Source of the DNA: Siphonodentalium dalli
Lineage: Eukaryota; Mollusca; Scaphopoda; Gadilida; Siphonodentaliidae
DNA: 64,000 bases
Assembly: GCA_032622095.1 (NCBI GenBank)
Contig: CP136068.1
Coordinates: 56,008,025 to 56,072,024 of the forward strand
Direction: 5' to 3'
Made by a program: the position numbers and the translations under genes. The notes under the pieces are model-generated. The model was not told the origin of the DNA. It did not search any database and saw nothing but the letters and a program-made list of their open reading frames with translations. Below are positions 25,144 through 38,821 of the stretch, piece after piece; position 1 is the first letter of the stretch; the number at the start of each line of letters is the position of its first letter.

Positions 25144-27628
25144 CTTCTCAAAATAAGTGTCCCTTTTAACGCAGTCCTCTGGAGTTAACAACGCTGTCGT
25201 ACCGTCAACGCAATGTGGTCATTGCATTGATAATACGTTGTTTCAGATTTGATAAAATAGTATGTTGATATGCATTCAATCACATTGCATATATATAGAC
25301 GTCATGCAATAAACACCCGAAAACGCACGTGGGCGCACCGTGTGTTACAAATTGAAACCCCGCAGTCACAACTGTCGCATGAGGGTTCCCCGAGAATTCC
25401 CTGGAGTTTCGACCTCTTTAAACATCAACCTATGGAGCATATCGCAATTGAAAATTCAGTATCATGGTCAGACAAACTAGGACAGTTGTACCGGCAGCCG
25501 TGTATGACATGGTTCCTTTCATAAATTTAAAAGACATTTACTTTTGATGTCACATTTATCCATTTCTAATTTGAAGAGAAATGATATCAGAAAGCACAAT
25601 GTCATTTGAAATTGAATATATTCACGTGCACGTGTTAGCGCTATTGCCTCATTGAAAATGAGATCACGTTGTTGGGGTTTGTATAATGCTCATTTCCGGG
25701 CTTTAAAAAACATCATTCCGATGTGACGTCATCCAGTATAAATTACAAGTGGCAAACGCGTACAGTTAACTATGTCGCAACAATAGATACATCAAGGGAT
25801 TATGCAGCAATCATTGAATGGGGGTCACGCACATGCCCATGCAGTGAGTCAGGTCAAGGACGCGCACTGTTTGCAATATATCGTGACCTACTATCGTTCT
25901 TATATATGTCGAGTTCTCAAATACTAATAAATATTTTCTGATAAATATTTTTTTGAACATGTGGGGCAGATAATAGAATAAAGACACTGGGAGGTGGTGT
26001 GTTTAGTTCTTTATACCGGATTTTATTATCGCACTGGAGTTGTATGTAGTTTGTGTCGTCATATTTTGAATTGAATTTGAAGATTCTCTGTCTCATTGGC
26101 TTACCTGTGGTCGCGTTTATTCTGCAAAATTCCGTTGAAAACTCGCTATCCAAATATTCTAGCTGGTTTAATATGTACGTACATTCATTGCGTTTGGAAG
26201 CTTCGGGATTCACCGAAGACATGCCCCTATTGTAATTGAGTTCATTGACACCGCTGTCAATAATTCGCGGTAGGCTTTTGATCCGCGGCCTGTCAGTAAA
26301 AATGACATATCATTGGTTACCACGTCAGAGCGCTGCGTGTTTTGAAGGTGTTGAAGAACACATGGATAATGAAATATATTTTAAACAAGAGATGGACTGT
26401 CGTCCGGTGCATACCCCCTCGTGGCATACCGCCTCGTGTGGGCATATCTATAACTTATGAGGGCTATACTCAGACAGATGGACCCAAACACCAGCATTTT
26501 CATATAAACAAAGATGAGTAACTATAGAACAATAAAAACAAAACAAACATTTGAATGTGCCATTAAATGTCCTCATAGTGGTGAACATCCATACAAAATT
26601 TCATTGAGATATCCGAGCATTACTGTTCAAGTTATGAGCTGAACAGACATTGGATGGATCAAACAACCAACATTTCCAGATAAACAAAGATGAATAACTC
26701 TAGAATGGAAAAGCAGAACAGAACAATGGAACCCTCTATTGAATGTCCTCATAGTAGTGAACATCCATACCAAATTTCATTGAGATCCCAGCACAACTGT
26801 TGAAGTTACGACATGAAGAGACACCAGACGGACCAAAAAGCCAACATTTCCAGATAAACAAAGATGTATAACTCTAGAATGGAAAATCCGAACAAAACAA
26901 TGGAACCCTCTTTTTAATGTCCTCATAGTAGTGCACATCCAGACCAAATTTCATTGAGATCCCAGCACAATTGTTGAAGTTACAACATGAACAGACACCA
27001 GACGGACCAAAAAGCCAACATTTCCAGATAAACAAAGATGAAAAACTCCAGAATGGAAAATCCGAACAAAACGATGGAACCCTATTTTTAATGTCCTCAT
27101 AGTAGTGAACATCCATACCAAATTTCATTGAGATCCCAGCACAACTGTTGAAGTTATGACATGAAGAGACACCAGACAGACCAAAAATCCAACATTTCAA
27201 GATAAACAAAGATGAATAACTCTAGAATGGAAAATCGGAACAAAACGATGTAACCCTCTATTGAATACCCTCATAGTAATGAACAGCCATACAAAATTTC
27301 ATTGAGATCCGAGCACTACTGTTCAAGTTATGACATGAACAGACATCGGACAGTCGTATGGACAGACGGACGCACCGGTGCAAAACAGTATACCCCCCTT
27401 TTTTTAAAAGGGGGTATAATTATTTACATCACTGTAAATCTGTTATCAAGTTCTCATAGCCTCACAAAAATTTCGAAGATTTCATGCCGACAGCGTTATG
27501 TTGCATTGAGAAAAATCACAACCGCGTTGAAGCAACGTTACGACTGCATTGCGTTAACACGAGAACCGCGTTGATGGTCAATTCTCGACGCAGTTCCAAC
27601 GGTTGAGAGGGACACTTATTTTGAGAAG
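25144..27628. mobile_element. DNA element with CTTCTCAAAATAAGTGTCCC inverted ends
   Basis: CTTCTCAAAATAAGTGTCCC at 25144 is mirrored by GGGACACTTATTTTGAGAAG ending at 27628. AACGCAATG/CATTGCGTT motifs lie inside both ends. No target duplication could be fixed, so the superfamily is unassigned. No transposase frame was recognised. A D-family element (26383-27419) lies inside. Confidence 0.6.
26383..27419 (+). mobile_element. HINE-like element, family D, copy 1
   Basis: Starts AAACAAGAGATGGACTG and then GCATACCCCCTCG. It ends GGGGGTATAATTA after a CCCCCTTTTTTTAAAAGGGGG hairpin (about 27392-27419). Five units of about 160 bp carry AATAACTCTAGAATGGAAAA and CCAAATTTCATTGAGATCC. A short GACAGACGGACGCACC microsatellite sits before the end. 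Confidence 0.78.
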
Positions 27629-27674
27629 GTCTGTACCCACATCAGCAGCCATCAGTACAAAAGTATAGTGGTAT

Positions 27675-29493
27675 GAAAGTGTCAATGACACTGTAGCTCA
27701 ACTTGGAAAGGGAATAATTTAATGTATTACAGTCAATGGAGCGATTAGGAATGTGGAAAGTTGAATGTCTAATACTAGTTAAAAGACATGAAGAGAAAAG
27801 TAAAATCCAAGATGGCTGCTGGCGCCATGTTTTCGGCCGAATGACCCCAAAATGAGTCGTTCCCATCTACATGTCATCGTTAACATCCATGACAAATTTT
27901 ATGACAATCAGACTAAAGGTACGACCTGTAGCCCATGCTAAAGAATTTAGTCATACAAAGAGTAAAATCCAAGATGGCTGCTGGCCGCATGTTTTTAGGC
28001 CGAATGACCCCAAAATTCCTCGTTCCCATCTACATGTCAATATTAACATCCATGACAAATTTCATGATGATCAGACGAACAGTACGACCTGTGGCCCGTG
28101 CTAATGGATTGAATTTTGAAATCCAAGATGGCCACTGGTGGCCATTGTTTTTTGTCCGAATGACCCCAAAATGACTCGTTCCCATCTACATTCCAATTTC
28201 AACAGCCATGACAAATTTTATGATGATCCGACTAAAGGTACGACCTGTAGCCCGTGCTAAAGGATTTAGTCATACAAAGAGTAAAATCAAAGATGCCTGC
28301 TGGCAGCCATGTTTTTTGACCGAACGACCCCAAAATGACTCGTTCCCATCTACATGTCAATATTATCATCCATGACAAATTTCATGATGATCAGACGAAC
28401 AGTACGACATGTGGCCCGTGCTAATGGATTAAATCTTGAAATGCAAGATGGCCGCTGGCGGCCATGTTTTTTGTCCAAATGACCCCAAAATGACTCGTTC
28501 CCATCTACATTCCAATTTCAACAGCCATGACTCGTTCCCATCTACATGTTATTATCAACATTCATGACAAATTTTATGATGATCAGACTAAAGGTACGAC
28601 CTGTAGCCCGTGCTAAAGGATTTAGTCATACAAAGAGTAAAATCAAAGATGCCTGCTGGCGGCCATGTTTTTTGGCCGAATGACCCCAAAATTACTCGTT
28701 CCCATCTACATGTCAATATTAACATCCATGACAAATTTTATGATGATCAGACTAAAGGTACGACCTGTAGCCCGTGCTAAAGAATTTAGTCATACAAAGA
28801 GTAAAATCCAAGATGGCTGCTGGCCGCCATGTTTTTTGGCCGAATGACCCCAAAATTACTCGTTCCCATCTACATGTCAATATTAACATCCATGACAAAT
28901 TTCATGATGATCAGACGAACAGTACGACCTGTGGCCCGTGCTAATGGGTTGAATTTTGAAATCCAAGATGGCCGCTGGCGGCCATGTTTTTTGTCCGAAT
29001 GACCCCAAAATGACTCGTTCCCATCTACATTCCAATTTCAACAGCCATGACAAATTTTATGATGATCGGACTAAAGGTACGACCTGTAGCCGTGCTAAAG
29101 GATTTAGTCATACAAAGAGTGAAATCAAAGATGCCTGCTGGCGGCCATGTTTTTTGGCCGAATGACCCCAAAATTACTCGTTCCCATCTACATGTCAATA
29201 TTAACATCCATGACAAATTTCATGACGATCAGACAAACAGTACGCCCTGTAGCCCGTGCTAATGGATTGAATTTTGAAATGCAAGATGGCCATTGGCGGC
29301 CATGTTTTTTTACCGAATGACCCCAAAATGAATCATTCTAGTCTAAATGTTGATGTCAACAGCTATGATTTGATAATTTGATAATGATCCGATCAAAGGT
29401 ACGACCTGTAGACTGCATTGTTGACGCCTTACGCACACACGGACGACAAAGCCATGGCAATAGCTCAAACTTTACAAAGTAAAGTTGAGCTAA
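27675..29493 (+). mobile_element. HINE-like element, family F, copy 2
   Basis: Same 5' block (GAAAGTGTCAATGACACTG) and 3' end (hairpin, then AAGTTGAGCTAA at 29493) as 17150-24691, with about nine core units. The first unit joins the 5' block through a deletion near 27797. The 3' region is intact and shows the empty Harbinger site. Confidence 0.78.
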
Positions 29494-30016
29494 TAAACCG
29501 GTATATAGGATAATTATTAGGATTCTGGTGGAATACTAGAAAAATAACTTCAGTGTCACTGAGAATTGTTCCTGATAGTGGATATTCATGGGCTTTGCAG
29601 TAAATAAATATATGTAGAGCAATTTATGGCACTGCTACATTTGAATCAGCTTTCTCAGAATTCCTAATACAGTTGTCAGAAGTTTTTGTAATTTGAGTGG
29701 TGTGTGTTTCTCTACATGTGTGGTTAAATTGTACAGTTTTGATATTTGGTGGGAGACATTGAGTGGTTCTGACTTTATAAACCATATCTCTCACACTGTC
29801 ATGAATAGAACCAGACAAAACTCATGCTATGCCTTTCCTCAATATCCATTTAGAGCCATGCTTTGGGAATTGGGGCAACAGAGGTGTCAGAATATTCCCA
29901 AGTATAGAGCTATACATGTGATTACACAGAGACAAGTTGTATTACCTGGAATCATGAAAAAAGAGTATTCGATTTTGAGGTACGTTTTGAAGAATTTAAA
30001 ATAAATAATAAATATA
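29494..30016. other. Unassigned DNA with one open frame of unknown meaning
   Basis: A plus-strand open frame at 29693-30004 (103 codons) has no motif I recognise. It is followed by AT-rich sequence. I do not call it a gene. Confidence 0.35.
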
Positions 30017-31338
30017 ACAAGAGCTACGCTGGGCGTGCAAAATACGCCCTCTCTGGGGAAAATTGGCAGACGGAACCCAAATTCGAACTTGAGCTGTCTT
30101 TTCTCCTAATAAACCCACATACCAAATTTGATTGAAATCGGTTCACTCTAACTAAAGTTATCATCCGGAATTACGTCAAATAAGGGGCATACCTCCGGTG
30201 AAAATTGACGGACGGAACCCAAATTCGAACTTGAGCCGTCTTTTCTCCTAATAAACCCACATACCAAATTTGATTGAAATCGGTTCACTCTAACTAAAGT
30301 TATCATCCGGACAACAAATTTCAGGGATTTTCTAAGTCAAATTACGTCAAAAAAGGGGCCATAACTCTCGCAAAAATTATCGGATTAAAACGAAATTCGG
30401 ACTTGAGCTGTATTTCGATATATGTAATCCACAAAAAAACGGGTTTTGCGTATAAACATTCCAAAATCGAGTTATCATCCGGAAACCAAAAAACATAAGA
30501 ACAAGACAGTCAAAGACTGTGGGGTCGCTCACCAGACTGCAAAGACTGATAAAGACTGGGACTCTGGAGACCAAAACAGTGAGCACTTTTCATAATCACT
30601 TTAAAAGAAGTAGATTTAAACAGGATATGTGGCTAGAGAGACTTCAAGTATGTAGCTTGGTAAAAAACCACCTTGAAATTGCCAACTGTACACTACTGAT
30701 CACCCCCCTGCTCCAGCTCAACAAGTCCCCTCCCGACCGGGATCCAGACTCCCAAGTCTTAGGTTGGAATTTCACAACCGACACCTCAAACTTTCTCAAT
30801 TGTTGGAAATTTCCAATCTCACAAGCGCCTTTTTCTAAAACCATTTAAACATGTTTGAAGCCCAATTATCCATGGACCCAAAACACAATACATGTATGTC
30901 AGACCAATCAGTCAGGTGGTTCCAAGGTAGATGTATTAATGAATTTGGTATTTCTATGATTTTATTGGACACAAAAGTGTTAACTCCCCATAGACTGCCA
31001 TTTCTTGACAGGTTGACCTCATTTTAACAAATCTGTATCTCAGTCACTAAAGGATCTTCCTGATTCCTCCATACTATATGTAAGCTAAATAGTCCAAAAT
31101 CCCTTGAGAAGACATTTTAAGAATTACTATAGAGGCATATAGTTATGTCCCTGGTCACACCCTTTTAACCTGGTGACCCCATCTGAATAAATTTGAATCC
31201 CAGACACCAAAGAACCCTTCATACATATCATAAATATCAGTCAAATAGACCTGATGGTCCTTGTGAAGGAAGCATATTAAGTGGGAAACTGTCCTTCGCT
31301 TGGCCCCTATTTGACCAGGTGACCCCATTAACCCTTAT

Positions 31339-31430
31339 TCCAACGTATCGTCTTTTGTTGTAGCGTCCGTATCGTCTTTTGACGTCTTTTGTTGCAGCGT
31401 CCGTATCGTCTTTTGACGTCTTTAATTTTT
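31339..31430. repeat. Short minisatellite, CGTATCGTCTTTTG unit
   Basis: Three imperfect copies of a unit of about 35-36 bp containing AGCGTCCGTATCGTCTTTTG. Confidence 0.8.
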
Positions 31431-32066
31431 GCGTTTTCAACACTCGGATTTGAGACTCGAATAAAGAGTAATAATGATGATTTACATTGATTGTGTTTTG
31501 TTCTGCTGGTGGTTAAGATCATGAAGGGCACATATTAAATCCTTTCTTTCTTTGCTAGGCTTTAGATTTGCAAAATGTTTACTTAGAATACTGTTTTGGC
31601 CGACAAAAAGAAAACAAACGAAATAGAAACACGTGGTTTCGACGAAAACGAAAGTTGTTGTCAGAGACGCTTCCTTGTTGATTGCGTTATGCGTGGCCGC
31701 GAGGGTAATCTATGTAAAATATGACAACTTGAAATTGATATTTATATTGGATTATGTATTATTTCTTAAGTGGTGATTTTATATTTCCAAATAGTGCAAT
31801 ATGAACATTTTCCCCAGCCGTAATTAAATCGGCCACAGCTAAGCAAAATATCAGCGTGACAGTTGCGGAACTGGCCAATGGGATGTTTTTCGTGTCGAGT
31901 TCCATTATGATTGTCACTTCACCCGTGAAAAAAGATTTTTATAATAATATTTTTTTTAATGGACTAACATCATAATGCAGGCACGTATTTTCCACCTTGC
32001 CTTCCTAAATATTAAAAAATGTTGACATAGAGTATGTTCTCAGTCTCGTATTGGCTGACAAAATGA

Positions 32067-33386
32067 AACGAGAGGCCGATCACGATCGGCAGATGTTTAA
32101 CCCATACCTTGGCGATAGTGATCAGCTATTTTCAGTTCTGACACGAAAATCCATAAGCCATAACTCTGTTTAAAATATAAAAAAAATGGATCAAACCCAA
32201 ATTCGAAATCTATCTGTATTATGGGCTGAGAAATTCACATACAAAATTTACATACATCTCAATAAAATGAGATATATCAGATGAAAGGTATTTCTGCTAA
32301 GTATAAGGAATGTTGAGAATTAAGGGTTCATTTTAACCACAAAAATCCATACAAGTGAAAGGGATATAATAGGAGAATGATTACATGAAAAATATACAAA
32401 AGCATAAAATTGATGACAAGGGTTAACAATTTTAACTCAATAAAATTAGGTACAGGTATGTCACTGGAACACTGCATTGATATCCTAAACCAGAGAGCTG
32501 TATGGAAATACAATAAACAACAGATGGTTCTCTGTCCAATTACAGCTTCCACAGTGCCCTGACAATATGATGGCTAAAAATAACTCTAATTTCCAATAAT
32601 ACAAGTTAATCTATTCTCTTTCTCAGTGCTAACTGATATCACAGGGGTTATATATCTGCTATGGTTCTACATGATAAGCATAAAAATATCGAATCTGTTG
32701 AATCCTTAGTTAAAAAGGGCCATAACTCTGGTATAAAAAACAGGTTCTAACCCATATTCAAACTTGATCTGTATTTTGAGTTGAGAAACTCACATACCAA
32801 ATTTGGTTCCTATCAGACGATAACTGGTTGAGCTATCGAAGCATGGATGAATTCTATATCAAAGGGCCATAACTCCATTAAAAATAATCTAATCAAACCC
32901 ATATTCGAACTCGAATTGTATTTTAGATAGAGAAACTCACATACCAAATTTGGTTCTCATGAGATAATATTTTTTTTAGTTATCGTAGCATCCATGAATT
33001 CTAAGTCGAAAAAGGGCCATAACTCCGTAAAAAAAACTCGGATCAAACCCATATTCGAACTCGATCTGTATTTTGGGCTCTGAAACTCGCATACCAAATT
33101 TGTTTGAGTTATGACAGCATGCGTGAATTCGAAGTTGAAAAAGGGCCATAACTCCGTAAAAAAAACTCGGATCAAACCCATATTCGAACTCGATCTGTAT
33201 TACGGTCTGAGAAACTCATATACAAAATTTAGTTCCGATTGGATAGAAAATATTTGAGTTATCGCACCATGCGTAAAGTGTCCACGGACAGACAGACAGA
33301 CGGACGGATGGACGGACGCACGACGAGTGGTCAATCCGGACGTCGACATTATGTTTACCATACTATGGTATGGGTAAACATAAAAA
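32067..33386 (+). mobile_element. HINE-like element, family H, copy 2
   Basis: Starts AACGAGAGGCCGATCACG, then ATGTTTAACCCATACC. It ends GGTATGGGTAAACATAAAAA after a GACAGACAGACGGACGG microsatellite (33287-33320) and an ACCATACTATGGTATGG hairpin. The flanks ACAAAATGA and ACGAAACAGAAAC show a discrete insertion. Core units carry AAGGGCCATAACTCCGT and GATCAAACCCATATTCGAA. Confidence 0.75.
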
Positions 33387-36059
33387 ACGAAACAGAAACA
33401 CGTGGTTCACTGGTAGAGAATTTTCGACGAAGACGAAATTTGATCAATATTTAATGTAGGTGAACTTCTCCACAAACCAAATGTTGGGAAACATATTCAT
33501 TTAGTGTCACAATTGGTGTTTAATTTGAGAACTCGAACATTGCAATTCCAAATTGATGACTCAAAGTGGATCTTTCTGCTTTTATTGCACAAATTTACTC
33601 TGCGAAATCAGGTTATGTCGAAGCATCGGAATATTATTTCCGGTTGTAATGTAACTACGGACGCGGCCGTTGTTGTGCTATCGGCGGGATTCTGAACACA
33701 TAATTAAAACTTTTTAAAATATATTATCTACAAATTTAGTATAATAAATTGATGAGATATTACTTTTATATATCCATCTGTTCAAGATTTCAAATATACC
33801 GTGCAAAAGACCATCGACCCTGATCGATCGAGAAAGAAATCAATAAAAAAAAGTCAATATCTCCTGGTTTGACATCAAGTCAGCCCAATGCGGGTGCTTC
33901 TAAATAAAGGCGAGTTTACAGTTGACATGCAGATATCTCAAATTCATCTTGGGAAACTTCTTTGCGTGTATGCATATATAATTACCGAGTATAAAGTAAT
34001 AAGGTACTTATATCAACGCAATGTCGATAAAACAAAGAATATCCCAAGCGACACATTCGAGCACCTGCTGGCGACGTCTCAAGTTAGCCCACTGCCATTT
34101 CTAACAATTCGCGCTCGTTTTCTGTCATCTAATTAGCATCAATGGGGAAACTCCACCCCTAAACTTGAGCCAATGAAATCAGTTCAAACTTCTAATCATT
34201 GATGTCATTGGTTGTCAATGAAAACATTCTTAGAATCAACAAAAAGTGACCTTTGAACATGTGGTTTTTGCACGAAAATTTACAAACTTTCACAAAGCAA
34301 CGTGACGTAATTGATAATAATTTGCGCTTTTATCGGAAGTCTTTTTACGACTTTTGTCAAATCATGGTTTATATGATTAATGCACATCAAATATAAAGAC
34401 ATTTGGTTTAATTATTTTATTTATAATACGCTTTTTTGTTTTCAAAAATCATGAATTATTTTTTTTTCAATCAGGACACGAATCCGTGGGTAAACAAACT
34501 TAAATGACATACTCGCATAGGCATACCGTAAATTTGCATAAAATGTCATTTTTGACTCACATGTGTGATCAAATGAAGATAAACGGTTGTTTATATGCAC
34601 AATATTTAGTTCGTCTATTGGTTTATGTTTCCATTATCAATAAATAAATATACTTTATTTACCTGTGAGTTAGGATATGAGATAGGGTGGAATGCTGTTG
34701 GTTGGGGGTGGGGTTCTGGGTCATGTTGGGGGGGGGGGTGATATTTTTTGTTTGTATGTTAAATTGATCAAGGAGTTCCTGAATTTTTTATTATTTTTTG
34801 GGGAATTATGGCCCGGCTCCACCACTATTTGACCCAGTGACCCCATTTGAACAAATCTGAACCCCAGTCATTCAATGACCCCACATACCAAATATAAACT
34901 AAATCGGCTTAATGGTTATTGACAAGAAGTCGTTATAAGAATTACCAAGGAGGAATATAGTTATGGCCCTGGTTTCGCAACTGTTTGACACAGTGACCTC
35001 ATTTGAACAAATATTAATGACAGTCACCTAGGGAACATCCACCCCAAATATGATCAAAATGCAAAAATGTTATTTTTTGGTTTTTAGAGTTATGTCCCTG
35101 GCTCTGCCCTTAATTGACCCAGTGACCCAATTTGAACAAATCTGATTCCCAGTCACCCAAGGTCCCTCAGTACCAAATATAAGCTAATTCGGCCCAATAT
35201 TTTTGTAGAAGAAGTCATTGTAAGAATTACTACGAGTTATGGCCCTGGTTTCTCAACTAATTGACCGTGTGACCTCATTTGAACAAATCTGAACACCAGT
35301 CACCCAAGGACCCTCCATACCAAATATTAACTAAATCGGCACAATGGTTATGGACAAGAAGTTGTTGTAAGAATTACGGTGGAGGAATAGAATTATGGCC
35401 CTGGTTTCGCAACTATTTGACATAGTGACCTCATTTGAACAAATCTGAATGAGAGTCACCTAGGGAACATCCACACCAAATATGAACCAATTTGGTATGA
35501 TGGTTTCAGAGGAGAAGATGTTTTAAAAAAAAGTTGACGGACGGACAGACAGACGGACAGACGGACGGACGGATGAGGAGTGATGACTATAGCTCCACCG
35601 GAGACTTCGTCTCAGGTGAGCTAAAAACTGAATTTTCTGAGTCGAAAAAGGGGCATAACTCTGCCAAAAATGGTCGGACAGAACCCAAGTTCGAACTTGA
35701 CCTGTGTTTTGGTGGGAGAAAGTAATATACCAAATTTGGATTCATTCTGATAAACTATACTAAAGTTATCATCCGGACAACAAATTTCAAGGATTTTCTA
35801 AGTCAAAAAACGTCAAATAAGGGGCATAACTCCGGTGAAAATTGGCGGGCGGAACCCAAATTCGAACTTGAACTTACTTTTCGGCTAATAAACCCACATA
35901 CCAAATTTTATTAAATTTGGTTCACTCTAACTAAAGTTATCATCCGGAAACCAGGTTAACGGACGGACGGCCGGACGCACGGACGCACGGACCAATACTA
36001 TAATATGGCCGTTTTTTCAAACGGGCGTATAAAAAGTCTCCCACCCTCCCTCATATAAA

Positions 36060-38452
36060 AACAAGAGCATCGCTAGGGTGTGGCAAAATACGCCCTTTAG
36101 CCATTTCGAATTGTACTACCGCAAAATAAAATAATATTTGAGCTTACATTTGAAGAAAATCTGATATACCCCTAATTTCAATGCCAAAATGCAGTCAAAT
36201 TCTAAGTCGAAAAATGGCCGTAACTCATGTAAAAATAATTAGACAGAACCTATATTTGGCCTGTAGTTTTAGCTGGGAAATACATATACCAGCTTTGGTT
36301 CAGATCAAATAATCAAAACTGGAGTTATCGGTCGGAAACCGAAATGTTATGAAATTGGTCAAATTCTAAGTTGAATAAAAGGCCAGTAGACCTCATGTCC
36401 GCCTCTAAGCGTTGGCTTGATACGACCGTTGTTTGCGCATAAAAACCTGTCTTTAGTGCTAGTAAACCTACAAATCAAATTTAATTTCATTCAGTACACA
36501 TTTACTGAAGTTATCATCCGGAAACCTCAAATTGGCAAAAATTCTTAGTCAAAAAGGGACATAACTTAAAATTGGCGGGCGGAACCCGAATTCGAACTTG
36601 ACCTGTGTTTTGCTGGGAGAAAGACACATACCAAATTTGGTTTAAATCTGATTAACTCTACTAAAGTTATCATCCGGACACCAACTTTTGGGGTTTTATA
36701 TGTCGGGTCAGCGGACAAAAAAGGGCCATAACTCTCGCAAAAATTATCGGATTAAACAGAAATTGAGCTGTATTTTCATATATAAGTAATCCACAAAAAA
36801 ACGGGTTTTGCATATAAACAATCCAAAATCAAGTTATCATCCGGAAACCAAAAAACTTAATTTTCTATGTCGAAAAAGGGGCATAACTCTGCCAAAAATG
36901 GTCGGGCAGAACCCAAGTTCGAACTTGATCTGTGTTTTGCTGGGAGAAAGTAATATACCAAATTTGGTTTGAATCCGATTAACTCTACTAAAGTTATCAT
37001 CCGGAAACCAACTTTCAGGGGTTTTCTAAGTCAAAAAAGTGGCATAACTCTGGTGAAAATTGGCGGACGGAACCAGAATTGGAACTTGACCTGTCTTTTC
37101 TGCTAGTAAACCCACATACCAAATTTAATTTAATTTGGTTCACTCTAACTAAAGTTATCATCCGGAAACCTCGGACGGACGCACTCACGGACGTGCTGAT
37201 TATAATAGTCCTCGATATATATTTGGTCGGCGGACAAAAAGGGCCGTAACTCATGTAAATACAAGCAGTCGCAGACGGCGGTATCCCCCGCCGAAATGTG
37301 CGGTTGGGAAAGTGCATTCTCAATAATGTTTGCGTTCTCAGTATGTGCTAAACAAGAGGTGGAATTTTGTCAAAAAGCCTGGCTTGCGAACTGAACTCAT
37401 TTTAGGTACTAGCCATGTGATGTCGTCCATTTGCATCAAAAATAATAAACCAATAACTCTGCTGAAAATATCCGGCTGGACCTGGTTTGCAATCTCGTTC
37501 TAGATACTGGTCATGTGAACTCATTTTTTTGTGTGCAAATTTTAAACCCACGCAACTATTTCAAATTTGTTAATTAAAGAGATAATCCATTATCCTGTTA
37601 TTTACAGATATAACTACAAGTATTAGTGTTTAAATATGCCTGTTCATAACTTCATATATGTTCAATGTTATGTTTATAATACATGTATTGATGGATCATG
37701 TCGAAATGATAATTCCAATAAAGAAATTTGAAATTTGAATATATAGTACATATCAGATTTATGGAGGCAGGCACAGTATGAGTCCTCATTGCTTCGAATG
37801 TGCTTGCTTCAGTGAACATGAACAAATTCTCACTTTGCAAGTGGTTTGTGAACTCGTTCTAAATACTGGTCAAGTGAACTCATATACCAAATATCTTTGA
37901 AATCCGTTGACATTTGTGGAAATGAGCCCTGTGACGTCGTCTATTTGCTATTTGGTAAATTCCACAAAAATAATAAACAAAGTCCAATAACTCCGGTAAA
38001 AATATCAGGCCAGACCTGGCTTGCAAACTCATTCTAGGTAATAGTCAGGTGAACTCATATACCACAAATCTTTGAAATCTGTTAACATTTGTTCAAGTTA
38101 TGACTCTTACAAATTCGGCCTGTATCTTTAACTGGGAAATAAACATACCAACTTTGGTTCAGATCAAATAATCCAAACTGGAGTTACCGGTCGGAAACCA
38201 AAAATGTTAACAGATGGTCAAATTCTAAGTCGAAAAAGGGCAGTAACTCATGTAAAAATAATTGGACGGAACCCATATGCGAACTTGGCCTGTATCTTTA
38301 GCTGGGAATATACACATGTTCAGATCAAGTAATCCAAACTGGAGTTATCGATTGGAAACCAAAAATGTTAACAGACGGACGGACGGACAGAGACAGACAG
38401 ACGCTCCGACTGATAACATAATACGACTTTTTTTCAAAAAAAGGGCGTATAA
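36060..38452 (+). mobile_element. HINE-like element, family I, copy 2
   Basis: AACAAGAGCATCGC and AAATACGCCC at the 5' end; GACGGACGGACGGACAG microsatellite (38373-38400); 3' end TTTTTTTCAAAAAAAGGGCGTATAA. Core units are diverse, mixing AACCCAAGTTCGAACTTG types with GTGAACTCATATACCA types. Confidence 0.72.
37640..37745 (+). repeat. Possible LINE/SINE 3' tail
   Basis: AATAAAGAAATTTGAAATTTGAAT looks like a polyadenylation signal followed by a short direct-repeat tail, as at non-LTR element 3' ends, inside the I element. Confidence 0.35.
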
Positions 38453-38731
38453 TCAGACATAATTGCCTGTGAACCCAGACTTTTATTTTTAATGGCCTTA
38501 TATGTGTTTTATTATTATTTCTATCTAATTGTAATAACTTTCAACACAGTTGATGCCCCATTTAAAAATAGATCTTCTTGAGCTACATTATACAGAGAAA
38601 TGAGGAATCTGAGTCCATAAATATACCCACAGTACCAATTTAAAGGGGCATTCCAGGTCCCGGGCCGTATTCTGGCTAACACCTAATTCCGGGCATCATA
38701 CCCATGCTTGGAAATAAAGTGTCTAGTCATT

Positions 38732-38821
38732 TCATGAGGTCCCCAGAGGGCAAATTTAGTGAAGCTGTCCCACAAAGCGGGCCAGCATCAGCAAATTCAC
38801 CTTCTGGAGAACTCATTCTGC
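38732..38821. repeat. Foldback repeat of the GAGGTCCC family outside P
   Basis: CATGAGGTCCCCAGAGGG mirrored by TTCACCTTCTGGAGAACTCA, a diverged member of the foldback seen at 7509 and 48347. Confidence 0.65.

Larger units (their letters stand above)
31325..34690. other. Non-P sequence inside P copy 2
   Basis: This stretch is absent from the other P copies. Its left edge reads TTAACCCTTATTCC, like a piggyBac end, but no matching right end was found. Apart from family H copy 2 and a short minisatellite, I see no coding signal. Frames at 33504-33695 and 33888-34136 are short and unrecognised. Confidence 0.4.
30499..35627 (+). mobile_element. HINE-like element, family P, copy 2, with internal insertions
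   Basis: Starts AACAAGACAGTC and ends CTCAGGTGAGCTAAAAA (35612-35627) after a GGACGGACAGACGG microsatellite. The left part (to about 31325) and right part (from about 34690) align with copies at 4820 and 46865. The middle 31325-34690 does not, and contains a family H element. Confidence 0.68.
30017..36034 (+). mobile_element. HINE-like element, family I, copy 1, split by a P element
   Basis: Begins AACAAGAGCTACGC with AAAATACGCCC and ends ACGGGCGTATAAAAA after a GGACGGACGG microsatellite (35960-35990). Its 5' AATACGCCC is the reverse complement of the 3' GGGCGTATA. Core units carry GGCGGACGGAACCCAAATTC, CATACCAAATTTG and GTTATCATCCGG. The array is interrupted between about 30498 and 35627 by the second P element. 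Confidence 0.72.

Noticed and set aside
29693-30004. 103-codon plus-strand frame
   Set aside because: No recognisable motif, no acceptor or start context, AT-rich flanks. Not enough for a gene call.
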